Shown: positions 25,516-33,882, counted from the stretch's first letter. The stretch: 64,000 nucleotides of DNA from Promineifilum sp. (GCA_020634335.1 JACKBY010000007.1:62001-126000), one strand, 5' to 3'. The notes: generated by a model not told the origin, from the sequence alone. Translations and numbers: made by a program.

Positions 25516-26112
25516 TTACGCCGCCAATCGTCCGTCTAATTCGAGTGCGGCCGCCGCGTCTTGCATGGCCTGCAGGACATTGTCGATGTGGGCCCACAGT
25601 TCAAGTTCGCCCGCAAAACATTCGCGGCTGAAATCGGCCGTGGCCGCCATTACGTCAACCCGGTCTACACCGGCCGCGAAACGGCGATCTTTCCACTTTT
25701 TACGCAAGGTGCTCGCAGTCACTTCGGCGATATTGCGGGAAGGCTTTACCAGAGTTGTGGCGATGATCAGCCCGGTAATCTCGTCGCAAGCCATCAGGGC
25801 GAAATCAATAGGCTTATGTCGTTCAACGCCGGTGCCCTCGGTGTAGTGAGAAAGGATGACGCGGATTGTCTCTTCGTCCCACCCCTCGGCGCGCAACATA
25901 CCGGCTCCCTTGCCGGGGTGTTCATCCAGGGTGGGGTGGATTTCCCAATCGAAGTCATGGAGCAACCCGACCGTCTCCCAATAGACAACGTCCTGATCCA
26001 ACCGGTGGGCGTATGCGCCCATCGCGGCGCTGACGGCCAGCATGTGGCGACGCAAGCCGGGCTCCTGAACGTGGCGGCATACCAGGGCCCACGCATCGTC
26101 TTTGGTCTTCAC
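25516..26112 (-). CDS. HD-domain hydrolase
   Basis: 198-residue predicted metal-dependent phosphohydrolase. H23, the H52-D53 pair in LLHDFDWE, H65 in DEHPGKGA and a later Asp in ACDEITGL give the HD metal-binding set. Proteins of this size and pattern are common next to housekeeping genes and their substrates are unknown. GTG start at 26112 directly follows the stop of the PSP1 gene, so the two are translationally coupled; the EAD-like gene starts 19 nt downstream. Confidence 0.82.
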   Translation of the reverse strand: MKTKDDAWALVCRHVQEPGLRRHMLAVSAAMGAYAHRLDQDVVYWETVGLLHDFDWEIHPTLDEHPGKGAGMLRAEGWDEETIRVILSHYTEGTGVERHKPIDFALMACDEITGLIIATTLVKPSRNIAEVTASTLRKKWKDRRFAAGVDRVDVMAATADFSRECFAGELELWAHIDNVLQAMQDAAAALELDGRLAA

Positions 26113-27057
26113 TTACTCACCTTCTGGCGGATCAGCTTGATCCTGCGATTTTTTGGCGCCGCAGTCGCAGCCGCCATTTTCGTGTTTGGAGCAGCCGGCC
26201 TCGGCCTTCTTCTTAAGCGCTTCCAGTTCTTCGAGCGGTTCGAGCTCATGCCGGTAGACTTCGTGCACTTCGTCTTCGACGGCCACCAGGACGGAATCGC
26301 GCAACGGCCGCACGTCTATGACGCGCCCTTGCCCGTGGGGCGTCCCGATAGTTTTGCCGACTTTGGGGAGCTGCTTCTTGGCTTCGACGTATTGCTCGTA
26401 CTCATAGACCAGGCAACAGCGCAGCCGGCCACACATGCCGGTGATCTCCTGCGGGCTCAGCGAGATGCCCTGCTCTTTAGCCATGCGTATAGAGATGGGG
26501 CTGAAGTCAGTCAGAAAGGTGGAGCAGCATCGCGGGATGCCGCACGCGCCGTAGCCGCCCATTACCTTGGCCACGTCGCGCGGCCCAACGAGCTGCATCT
26601 CGACTCGCGTGCGATAGATGCGCCCCAGAGCACTCTGGACCTGCCGAACGTCGAGCTTTTTATTCTCGGTGGTGTAGGCAATCGTTAGCCAGGAGCCATC
26701 AAAGCTGTATTCGGCCTTGACAAACTTCGCATCCTTGATGCCGGCCCTCGACGCTTCCTCACGACAGGCAATGAGCGCGTCCAGTTCCTTGGACTCCCAC
26801 ACCTGCTTCATGACCATGTCGCGAGGGGTGGCCTTGCGCTGCACAGCCTTCAGTCCCTTGTGCCGGTGGACTTCCTTCGGCTCGATAAAAGCGATGATCT
26901 GACCAAGCTGCTTGCCACGTTTGGTCTCGACAATAACGTGATCGCCCGCAACCAGATCGTCGTGGCTGCCCACCTTGAAATGGTAGAGCTTGCCCAATTT
27001 TTGAAAGCGAACCCCAATGAATTCAGAGGTTTCGCCTGGTGACAATACTGTGGCCAT
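26113..27057 (-). CDS. PSP1-domain protein (YaaT/RicT-like)
   Basis: 314-residue protein of the stage-0-sporulation YaaT/RicT family. The C-terminal PSP1 domain holds the family's conserved cysteines in YGACGIPRCCSTFL and MCGRLRCCLVYEYEQY, and a second Cys-rich tail CSKHENGGCDCGAKK follows an acidic helix. In Bacillus, RicT belongs to an Fe-S-bearing complex with YlbF and YmcA that helps RNase Y mature mRNAs; those partners are not in this window. First gene of the PSP1-HD-EAD-moeA operon. Confidence 0.85.
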   Translation of the reverse strand: MATVLSPGETSEFIGVRFQKLGKLYHFKVGSHDDLVAGDHVIVETKRGKQLGQIIAFIEPKEVHRHKGLKAVQRKATPRDMVMKQVWESKELDALIACREEASRAGIKDAKFVKAEYSFDGSWLTIAYTTENKKLDVRQVQSALGRIYRTRVEMQLVGPRDVAKVMGGYGACGIPRCCSTFLTDFSPISIRMAKEQGISLSPQEITGMCGRLRCCLVYEYEQYVEAKKQLPKVGKTIGTPHGQGRVIDVRPLRDSVLVAVEDEVHEVYRHELEPLEELEALKKKAEAGCSKHENGGCDCGAKKSQDQADPPEGE

Positions 27058-27092
27058 AGGCCTTTTTCCTCGCAGTCGTTTAGAGTGGAGTA

Positions 27093-27122
27093 GTTATACC
27101 GGAAACGGGGTGTCTCCGGCAA
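27093..27122 (-). promoter_or_regulatory. Promoter of the PSP1-HD-EAD-moeA operon
   Basis: On the minus strand TTGCCG (27122-27117), an 18-nt spacer and TATAAC (27098-27093) precede the PSP1 start by 35 nt; the leader contains GAGGAAAAAGG as a ribosome site. Confidence 0.5.
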
Positions 27123-27141
27123 CTTGACATATAATAAAGGA

Positions 27142-27175
27142 AAGGGCGAGCGGCCGCCAAACAGCCCCTCGCCTT
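27142..27175 (-). terminator. Terminator after mrp
   Basis: On the minus strand AAGGCGAG (27175-27168) pairs with CTCGCCCTT (27150-27142) with a single bulge, followed by TCCTTTATTATAT. It lies 17 nt after the mrp stop. Confidence 0.6.
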
Positions 27176-27191
27176 CGAAAAAACGTTGCTG

Positions 27192-28268
27192 CTAGCCGAT
27201 CATGGTGATCGGAATAAAGTTATCCGACTGCACTTGCAGAGTCAGGACGCTCACCCTGGCGGCGACCTCGCGGGCTATGCGCCGCAAGGCTTGGGCCGCG
27301 TCGGAGTCCGGGTGGGCAACCACAATCGGACGGCCGCTGTCGCCACCCTTACGTACTTCGGCCTCCAGGGGAATAGAACCCAAGTAGGCCGTATCATACT
27401 GCTGGGCCAATTGCTCGCCTGCGCCCGTGCCGAAAAATTCGCCGCTCATGTTTTCGATAACGCCGATGATCGGTACTTCCAGTTTCTCGAATGTCTTGAG
27501 GCCGCGCACGGCATCCGAAGCAGCGACCTGCATTGGCTGCGTAATCACCAGAGCGCCGGAAAGCGGCAGCACCTGGGCCAAGGTGAGCTGCGCGTCGCCC
27601 GTGCCTGGCGGCAAGTCCACCACCAGATAGTCCAGTTCGCCCCAATCGACGTCGGTCAACAATTGGCGAATCGCGCTGTGGAGCATCGGCCCACGCCAGA
27701 TCAACGGCTGATCGGGCTTGACCAAAAACGCCATAGAGATGAACTTGACGCCGTAATTCTCGGCCGGGACCATCTTGCGGTTGACCGGCGGCGGCATCTC
27801 GGCCCGCCCCATCATCATCGGCACGTTTGGCCCCAGAATATCGGCGTCCAGCAGCCCGACTCGCGCCCCTTCCATAGCCAGGGCAATCGCCAGGTTGACA
27901 GCGACCGTCGTCTTGCCAACGCCACCCTTTCCGCTGGAAACGGCGATGGTATTGCGGAAGTTCTGCCCGATCTGGTCGCTAATGCGCCGGTCCGAAGGAA
28001 CGCTGGAATCCCAATTAATGGTTACCTGCCCTATGCCTGGCACGCGGGCCAACGCGGCGCGCGAATCGCCCTCCATCTTGCCCCGCAGGGGGCAGGCGGG
28101 CGTCGTCAGCATGATCGTGAAGGCCACGTCGTTGCCTTCAATCTTCAAATTGCGAATCATATTGAGCGACACCAGGTCGCGGTGTAGTTCCGGCTCTATC
28201 ACGGTTGATAAAGCCCTCATCACCTTATCTTCCGTCACGCCTGTGTGGTCGCTTTCTTGTCCAAACAT
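27192..28268 (-). CDS. mrp: Mrp/NBP35-type P-loop ATPase, Fe-S carrier family
   Basis: 358 residues. An N-terminal MIP18/DUF59 domain (12-85, with TTPACPL) precedes the deviant P-loop SGKGGVGKTT (112-121) and VVDLPPGTGD. Family members carry or load Fe-S clusters onto apoproteins. The C-terminal CxxC pair that binds the bridging cluster in ApbC/Nbp35 is missing: the usual ENMS-YFxCPxCG region reads ENMSGEFFGTG, as in some other bacterial lineages. It lies directly downstream of the complex I genes, separated by a stem-loop, which fits a role in supplying their clusters. Confidence 0.88.
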   Translation of the reverse strand: MFGQESDHTGVTEDKVMRALSTVIEPELHRDLVSLNMIRNLKIEGNDVAFTIMLTTPACPLRGKMEGDSRAALARVPGIGQVTINWDSSVPSDRRISDQIGQNFRNTIAVSSGKGGVGKTTVAVNLAIALAMEGARVGLLDADILGPNVPMMMGRAEMPPPVNRKMVPAENYGVKFISMAFLVKPDQPLIWRGPMLHSAIRQLLTDVDWGELDYLVVDLPPGTGDAQLTLAQVLPLSGALVITQPMQVAASDAVRGLKTFEKLEVPIIGVIENMSGEFFGTGAGEQLAQQYDTAYLGSIPLEAEVRKGGDSGRPIVVAHPDSDAAQALRRIAREVAARVSVLTLQVQSDNFIPITMIG

Positions 28269-28286
28269 TATGGGTATCTCCAGACC

Positions 28287-28320
28287 GTCTAAAACGAAAT
28301 CGCTCCTGGGGAGCGACTTC
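28287..28320 (-). terminator. Stem-loop with T tract after nuoI (terminator or mrp attenuator)
   Basis: On the minus strand GAAGTCGCTCC (28320-28310) and GGAGCGATTTC (28306-28296) form an 11-bp stem with one G-T pair and a 3-nt loop, followed by GTTTTAGA. It lies about 100 nt after the nuoI stop and 28 nt before the mrp start, so it could end the nuo transcript or control read-through into mrp. Confidence 0.55.
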
Positions 28321-28421
28321 GGCGGCGCTATAATTTCGATGGCGAACCGCGAAGCTCGCTGAGCAACTCAAAATACCGGGACAGGCGGCCGCAGACCCAC
28401 CTATCCGTAATCACTCATCAA

Positions 28422-29108
28422 TTAATACTGCAACCCTTGATAGTAGAGCTGGCGGGCCACGGCCTCAGAGATCCGTTGTTCGCGCCCGTCGCCGTCCTTG
28501 TCCTTTTTCTTGGCTTTGGCCGCCTCAGCCATTTGACGAGCAAGCTCTTCCGCTTCTGCCTTCTTCGGGGCGATCTCTCGCCAGTAGCTGATTGGCTTGC
28601 TTAGGCGTTCCTTGTCATGAATATGAGCCGTCCGGCGATCATAGCTCGCCAACTCGTAATCATGATCCATCTTGATCGCGTCGAAAGGACAAAACTCGGC
28701 GCAATAGCCGCAATTCATGCAAATGTCGATATCGATAAAGAACTTCTCCGGCTCCGGTTTGGGCCGGCCGTTAGGCTGCTTGCCGCGCTCGATCCAGATA
28801 CATTGAGGTGGGCACACCTTGGCACATATGCCGCAAGAGGTGCACCAATCGTGCCCCCACCGCTGGCCCGGCGGCGGCTCATCCGTCACGAGAAAGGGCA
28901 CAAAGCGAAAACGCTCCGGCATGGGCAATTTTTCTTCGGGGTAAAAGACAGTTTTGATGCCTTCGCCCTTTGGCCCCTGGCGAACCAGTAAGGCCTCATC
29001 GTTGTAATAACGGCCGCCCTTGTTGACCCACTTCACGTCATCGACGTAGCTGCGAACGAAATGGCGCAACACGACGCCCATTCCTTTAATTATTCCTAAT
29101 CCGTACAT
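28422..29108 (-). CDS. nuoI: NADH-quinone oxidoreductase subunit I
   Basis: 228-residue ferredoxin-like subunit holding clusters N6a and N6b of complex I. Two 4Fe-4S motifs are intact: C89, C92, C95, C99 and C130, C133, C136, C140. The tail after residue 190 is an unusual Lys/Glu-rich extension (KKKDKDGDG) beyond the family core. Last gene of iscX-nuoB-nuoCD-nuoI, 37 nt after nuoCD. The remaining complex I genes (A, E-H, J-N) are not in this window. Confidence 0.92.
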   Translation of the reverse strand: MYGLGIIKGMGVVLRHFVRSYVDDVKWVNKGGRYYNDEALLVRQGPKGEGIKTVFYPEEKLPMPERFRFVPFLVTDEPPPGQRWGHDWCTSCGICAKVCPPQCIWIERGKQPNGRPKPEPEKFFIDIDICMNCGYCAEFCPFDAIKMDHDYELASYDRRTAHIHDKERLSKPISYWREIAPKKAEAEELARQMAEAAKAKKKDKDGDGREQRISEAVARQLYYQGLQY

Positions 29109-29145
29109 GAATACTCCCGTTTCATCAGGCGGACTTCATGCCGCT

Positions 29146-30963
29146 CTAGCGATCAACCTCACCCAGGACGATATCAATGCTGCCGAGGATAGCCACCACG
29201 TCGGCGATTTTATAACCGCGAGACATAGGCCCCAGGGCCGTCAGGTTGATAAAGGATGGGGCACGCACATGATAGCGCTCCGGGTTGCCGCTGCGGCGCT
29301 TGGTGGTCACATAATAGCCCAGTTCGCCTTTGGGATTTTCGACGCGGCCGTAAGATTCGCCGGCCCGCGGGGCGCGCATCGCATACTGCGGCTTATCACC
29401 GATAATCGGCGCGCCCATCGTGCGCTTGAGGTGTGGCAACACCTGCTCTAAAATGCGCAGGCTTTGGCGCATCTCATCGATGCGAATGAGATAGCGATCA
29501 TAAATGTCACCGTTGTAGCGGACGGCCACGTCAAAATCGAGATGCTCGTAATATGAATAGGGTTCGGCGCGGCGAATGTCATAGGGCACTCCGCTGGCGC
29601 GCAGCAGCGGCCCGGCCGTGCTCATGGCAATGGCGTCCTGGGGGGTCAAAATGCCGACGCCAATGGCACGCGCCCGGACGATCTCATTGCCGGTGATCAG
29701 GTCATCGCCCTGATCCAGCACACTGGGCAACCTGTTGAAAATAAGCTCTTCCAGGAATTTTAACGTCGGCACGCCGCGAACCTCGTCGGGCAGATCGTAG
29801 GCCAGCCCGCCAAAGCGCATATAGTTGCAAAGCATGCGCGCGCCGGACGTTGCCTCGAAAAAGTCCAGAATCAGTTCGCGCTCCAGATAGAAGTAGAGCA
29901 TGGGCGTCTGCAAGGCACCGAGGTCATTGAGCAAAAAGCCCAAGGCCCACAAATGGTTGCAAATCCGCGTCAATTCCACCATCAGGATGCGTATCCACTC
30001 GGCCCGCTCCGGAACGGTCATATCAAACAGTTTCTCAATCGTGATCGCGTAACCCAGGTTATTCGACATGGACGAGAGGTAATCGAGGCGATCAGTGTAG
30101 GGCATGTTCATGTTGAACGTATTGCGCTCACCGATTTGTTCGTGGTTGCGGTGCAGATAGCCCATGACCGGCTTCAGGTCGACAATCGTCTCGCCGTCGA
30201 GGGTAACAACCATACGGAAGACGCCGTGGGTCGAGGGGTGCTGCGGCCCCAGATTAACGGTCACTTTATCCGTCTTCAGACCGGGGGTCGAATCACGCGA
30301 GTAGGACAAGCCGAGATAGACGTCCGTTTCGACGTCGTATTCATCGCCGGTGGGCACCCACCCCGGCGGGTACTGCACGTTTTTGCCGTATGGATTATGC
30401 TCTTCGGCGCGAAACACCTGGCCGTCGGGCCAGCGACTGCCAAATGGTTTGTTCTCCTCTTCGTAGAAAGGTTCTTTCCAGTCCTTGCGCAAGGGGTGGC
30501 CGTTGAAACCGTCCCAGGTCAGGATGCGTCGCAGGTCCGGATGGCCCAGAAAGTTGAAGCCATACATATCGAAGGCCTCGCGTTCTTGGAAGTCTGCTCC
30601 GGGAAAGATCGGCGTCAATGACGGCAAGACCGGCTCATCCCGATTGACTTGGGCCTTCAGGACAACCGGCCCACCGCCACGGGCGATGTTGTATAGATGA
30701 TAGACCACCTCCAGCTTGCCCTCTTCGAGGTAATCGACGCCGGTGACGCTGGACAGGTAATTAAAGCCCAGCTCATCGCGCAGTGACTTGGCTACTTCGG
30801 TGATCGAGTCGGCATAGACGATCAGACCTTCATACCCCTCGCGTGTGTCGTCGCTAACGATATTGGGGTGTAGTTCCTTTAATCTGGCGGTGGCTTCCTG
30901 CGCCGGGGTCAGTGTGTCTACGGGCGGCGGAGTAGTCACAGGATCAAGAGTGGTATCGCTCAT
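29146..30963 (-). CDS. nuoCD: NADH-quinone oxidoreductase subunit C/D fusion
   Basis: 605-residue fusion of the two peripheral-arm subunits. The C part (about 30-185) has EREAFDMYGFNFLGHPDLRRIL and HPLRKDW; the D part (about 215-605) begins NLGPQHPSTHGVFRM, a quinone-site His motif, and ends GSIDIVLGEVDR, as complete NuoD proteins do. The first ~30 residues are a Pro/Thr-rich extension. Fused NuoCD is known in enterobacteria and several other groups. It lies 14 nt after nuoB. Confidence 0.95.
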   Translation of the reverse strand: MSDTTLDPVTTPPPVDTLTPAQEATARLKELHPNIVSDDTREGYEGLIVYADSITEVAKSLRDELGFNYLSSVTGVDYLEEGKLEVVYHLYNIARGGGPVVLKAQVNRDEPVLPSLTPIFPGADFQEREAFDMYGFNFLGHPDLRRILTWDGFNGHPLRKDWKEPFYEEENKPFGSRWPDGQVFRAEEHNPYGKNVQYPPGWVPTGDEYDVETDVYLGLSYSRDSTPGLKTDKVTVNLGPQHPSTHGVFRMVVTLDGETIVDLKPVMGYLHRNHEQIGERNTFNMNMPYTDRLDYLSSMSNNLGYAITIEKLFDMTVPERAEWIRILMVELTRICNHLWALGFLLNDLGALQTPMLYFYLERELILDFFEATSGARMLCNYMRFGGLAYDLPDEVRGVPTLKFLEELIFNRLPSVLDQGDDLITGNEIVRARAIGVGILTPQDAIAMSTAGPLLRASGVPYDIRRAEPYSYYEHLDFDVAVRYNGDIYDRYLIRIDEMRQSLRILEQVLPHLKRTMGAPIIGDKPQYAMRAPRAGESYGRVENPKGELGYYVTTKRRSGNPERYHVRAPSFINLTALGPMSRGYKIADVVAILGSIDIVLGEVDR

Positions 30964-30977
30964 CAGGTTCTCTCCGG

Positions 30978-31706
30978 TTACTGCGGTTCAACGGTCTTCG
31001 GGGCGTCTTCCACGTCCGGCGGCTCCGTCGGCTCGGCCTCGGCCGCGCGCACCGGGTTTTCGGGCGTATAGCGGGTCGCTTCTTGTCGAATGATGTCGAG
31101 TTGCCGCACGTCTACCAGGTCAGGCCCCAGCACCGGCACGGGATAGAGGCCGGCCGTCGGGTCTTTTTTGTCATACCAGGGAGCCGTGGAGATTGACTGC
31201 TGGTCGATCTTTTCCTGTAACGCGATCAAGCCGTTGATCAACGCCTGGGGTGTTGGGGGGCAACCGGGAACGTAAACATCGACGGGCAGAAACTTGTCAA
31301 TGCCGTCGACCACATTGTAGCCCTCTTTAAAGGGACCGCCGCCGGACGCGCACGCCCCCATGCTCAACACGTAGCGCGGCTCAGGCATCTGGTTGTAGAG
31401 ACGCACGATAGTGGGCACCATCTTCTTGGTAACTGTGCCGGAAATGATCATCAGGTCGGCCTGACGCGGGGTCGCCCGGAACACTTCCATGCCGAATCGG
31501 GCCAGGTCAAACCGGCTCGAAGCCGTGCAAATCATCTCGATGGCACAGCAAGCCAAACCGAAGGTAACCGGCCAGATCGAATTGCGCCGGGACCAGTTGT
31601 AGACCGGGTCTAATAGCTTGGCGATGTTAGTGATGAAGACATTATTCGCCAATTCATCGGGGACGGAAACGTCCCCGGCGATGGCTCCCGTATTCGCTAC
31701 GGTCAT
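30978..31706 (-). CDS. nuoB: NADH-quinone oxidoreductase subunit B
   Basis: 242-residue subunit that holds the terminal Fe-S cluster N2 next to the quinone site. The ligands are the tandem C53-C54 in GLACCAIEM, C119 in MGACASGGG and C149 in VPGCPPTP. A C-terminal extension of about 40 residues, rich in Glu and Pro, goes beyond the family core. The ATG at 31706 overlaps the iscX stop (ATGA), so translation of the two is coupled. Confidence 0.96.
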   Translation of the reverse strand: MTVANTGAIAGDVSVPDELANNVFITNIAKLLDPVYNWSRRNSIWPVTFGLACCAIEMICTASSRFDLARFGMEVFRATPRQADLMIISGTVTKKMVPTIVRLYNQMPEPRYVLSMGACASGGGPFKEGYNVVDGIDKFLPVDVYVPGCPPTPQALINGLIALQEKIDQQSISTAPWYDKKDPTAGLYPVPVLGPDLVDVRQLDIIRQEATRYTPENPVRAAEAEPTEPPDVEDAPKTVEPQ

Positions 31707-31951
31707 AACGTTGTCGCCTCCTCATACCAAACGGTTAAAATATCCATTAGTAGCTGTTCGTTCACCAGGGCGGAATCATCACGATAACCGGGTAACGATT
31801 CAACCAGAGTGACCAATTCTTCCAAACCAACTTCCGTGGGCGGCCGATCGGGGTAGTGCTCCATCAAGGAGACAACGATGGCGTAGGTCGAATCCCAGTA
31901 AAGTTCAGGTTCGTGATCAGACAAAGCATTTGCCCTGCTCGCAACGCCCAT
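31703..31951 (-). CDS. iscX: IscX-like Fe-S cluster assembly protein
   Basis: 82 residues. The segment ELYWDSTYAIVVSLMEHYPD followed by NEQLLMDILTVWYEEA (both shortened) follows E. coli IscX almost position by position: W-x-D, YPD near the middle, DD, NE, and the W-x-x-EA end. IscX is a small acidic partner of the cysteine desulfurase IscS that modulates Fe-S assembly and binds iron. I start at ATG 31951; a longer open frame to 32167 runs into the divergent gene. The stop overlaps nuoB, whose product carries cluster N2. No iscS or iscU is in the window. Confidence 0.82.
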   Translation of the reverse strand: MGVASRANALSDHEPELYWDSTYAIVVSLMEHYPDRPPTEVGLEELVTLVESLPGYRDDSALVNEQLLMDILTVWYEEATTL

Positions 31952-32035
31952 AAGTATAGTCGATTGTGAAGGGTTGGTCGAATTGTTATCGAAATCAAAC
32001 ACGTAATCCGCTCTGGATCGTGTTGAGTAAAACTC

Positions 32036-33166
32036 ATGCAAATCCTTTTGCTTTCTCCCTATCACGGGGGTAGTCACCAGGCATGGGCCGAGGGCTACGC
32101 AGCGGCGTCGAGCCATAAGGTGACGCTGCTGACGCTGCCGGCCCACTTTTGGAAGTGGCGCATGCACGGCGGCGCGGTTACGTTGGCCCGATGGTGGTTG
32201 GGGGCCCTGCCAAGGGTCACGCCCGATCTAATTTTGGCGACGGACATCCTCGATCTGACAACGTTCCTGGCCCTGACGCGAGACAAGTCGGCCGGCGTTC
32301 CCGTGGTCATTTACATGCACGAAAATCAACTGACTTACCCATTGCCGGCCGACCCCACCCAAGGGCCGATGCGCCGCCAGTTGGGCGAGCGCGACCGCCA
32401 TTACGCCTTTATTAACTACGTCTCCATGCTGGCCGCCGATCGGGTGTTCTTTAACTCCCAATACCACCTGGACAATTTCTTTGCGGCCCTCTTGCCGTTC
32501 TTGCGTCACTATCCCGAATACAATGAGCTGGATACAGTGGGCCTGCTCCGGCTGAAAAGCGCCGTGTTGCCCGTGGGAATCAATTTGCGGCGGCTGGACC
32601 CGCCATTAGTGCCGAACGGTCAGAAGCGCGAACCGCTCATCATGTGGAACCAGCGTCTTGAGTACGACAAAAATCCGGAGGGCTTCATCGACGTCCTCGT
32701 GCAGTTGGCGGCCGAAGGTATTCCGTTTCGCGTCGCGCTGTGTGGCGAGCGGTTTGGCCGGCCGGGCGAGCGTTGGGAACAAGGGGTTGCGGAACTGGGC
32801 GACCGGGTCATCCACAACGGTTATGCTGAAGATGAAGTTTATCGACGTCTACTGTGGGAATCAGACCTGACGGTATCGACGGCCGGGCACGAGTACTTCG
32901 GCATTTCGATCCTGGAGGCTATCTACTGCCACACCTTCCCCCTGTTGCCGTCACGCTTGAGCTATCCGGAGATCATACCGGAATCGTTCCATGCCGATTG
33001 CCTCTATCGTGGCCGGGCGGATTTGTTTCGCCGCTTACGCTGGGCGCTGTCCGATCCGGCCGCGGCGCGCGAGGTGGCCGAGCGTCTGGCCCCCACGGCA
33101 GCGGTTTATGACTGGAACCGGCTGGCGCCAGAGTATGATGCGCGTCTGGCAGAGATCGCCGGCTAA
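32036..33166 (+). CDS. Glycosyltransferase of the tRNA-queuosine mannosyltransferase (GTDC1/QTMAN) family
   Basis: 376 residues. The N-terminus LLLSPYHGGSHQAWAEG, then LPAHFWKWRMHG, ILATDILDLTTFLAL and the signature MHENQLTYP (94-102) match the DUF3524 domain of the metazoan enzyme that adds mannose to queuosine in tRNA-Asp. The second half is a GT4-type Rossmann domain, with MWNQRLEYDKNPEGF and the E-x7-E-like segment EYFGISILEAI. I infer that the bacterium may glycosylate queuosine, or a related nucleoside. No queuosine-synthesis gene is in the window. Single gene, divergent from iscX; the ATG at 32036 is the natural start. Confidence 0.8.
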   Translation: MQILLLSPYHGGSHQAWAEGYAAASSHKVTLLTLPAHFWKWRMHGGAVTLARWWLGALPRVTPDLILATDILDLTTFLALTRDKSAGVPVVIYMHENQLTYPLPADPTQGPMRRQLGERDRHYAFINYVSMLAADRVFFNSQYHLDNFFAALLPFLRHYPEYNELDTVGLLRLKSAVLPVGINLRRLDPPLVPNGQKREPLIMWNQRLEYDKNPEGFIDVLVQLAAEGIPFRVALCGERFGRPGERWEQGVAELGDRVIHNGYAEDEVYRRLLWESDLTVSTAGHEYFGISILEAIYCHTFPLLPSRLSYPEIIPESFHADCLYRGRADLFRRLRWALSDPAAAREVAERLAPTAAVYDWNRLAPEYDARLAEIAG

Positions 33167-33170
33167 TTCG

Positions 33171-33782
33171 TCAACGACGACGGTACCAGAACCAGGCCGA
33201 GTTCCACGGGGGTCGATCTTCCACCTGCGTGACCCCGCGTTCCAGGGTTTCGAGTTCGAAGTCAGTTTGCAAGAGGGTGATAATGCTGGTTTCGGGGATG
33301 CCACGCGGCGCTTCTTCGTTCGCAGCTGTCTCTTCATCGCGCAAGTGAGCGAAGAGAACATAGCGCCCGCCATGGCGCAGCAATCGAACCAATTCCTCGC
33401 GATAGATACGTAGCATCTCCTCCGAAAATGAATGCATGCAACCGATGTCAACGGCCAAATCGTAGGGCGGATCGAGAAAATCCAATTCATCGACAGAGGC
33501 AGCATGAAACCGCGCACGCTCGGCCACGCCGGCGGCGGTGGCTCGTTGCCGGGCCTCCTCAATGGCGGCGGGGATGAAGTCGATCCCATCAACCAACCAG
33601 CCTCGCTGGGCCAGGTAAATCGCCACGCGACCAAAGCCACAGCCCAAATCGAGCGCGCGACCGGGAGCCAGACCAGCGGCCAACGATTCAATCTCCGGCG
33701 GTGGCAGCGGATCACCCCACGGCACTCGGCCCGCTTCATACCGTTCTAAAAATCGCTCATAAGGGTTGGGTTCTGGGATCAT
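33171..33782 (-). CDS. Class I SAM-dependent methyltransferase
   Basis: 203-residue soluble methyltransferase. Motif I is ALDLGCGFGRVAIYL (44-58), the acidic end of strand 2 is GIDFIPAAI, and motif IV falls at YDLAVDIGCMHSF. The N-terminal FLERYEAGRVPWGDP is typical of small-molecule or TehB-like methyltransferases. Substrate unknown. ATG 33782 is preferred to TTG 33824, which has no better ribosome site. It is convergent with the glycosyltransferase, 4 nt apart. Confidence 0.82.
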   Translation of the reverse strand: MIPEPNPYERFLERYEAGRVPWGDPLPPPEIESLAAGLAPGRALDLGCGFGRVAIYLAQRGWLVDGIDFIPAAIEEARQRATAAGVAERARFHAASVDELDFLDPPYDLAVDIGCMHSFSEEMLRIYREELVRLLRHGGRYVLFAHLRDEETAANEEAPRGIPETSIITLLQTDFELETLERGVTQVEDRPPWNSAWFWYRRR

Positions 33783-33882
33783 GATAATTGTGAAAAGTGA
33801 CGCACGTCCTTCAGGAACGTACAATAGTCAACCATAGCAAAACGGCTAGCAACGCACTTGATTATGGGCAAAGAGCACAATC

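Noticed and set aside
25561..26688. Open frame of 375 codons on the plus strand across the HD and PSP1 genes
   Set aside because: It runs antisense through two genes with clear motifs and has no ribosome site or recognisable domain.
27124..27136. TTGACA directly followed by TATAAT on the plus strand
   Set aside because: The two hexamers abut with no spacer and no plus-strand gene follows, so they cannot form a promoter.
27186..28187. Open frame of 333 codons on the plus strand opposite mrp
   Set aside because: It is antisense to a gene with an intact P-loop and DUF59 domain; its His/Arg/Gln-rich composition is typical of a shadow frame.
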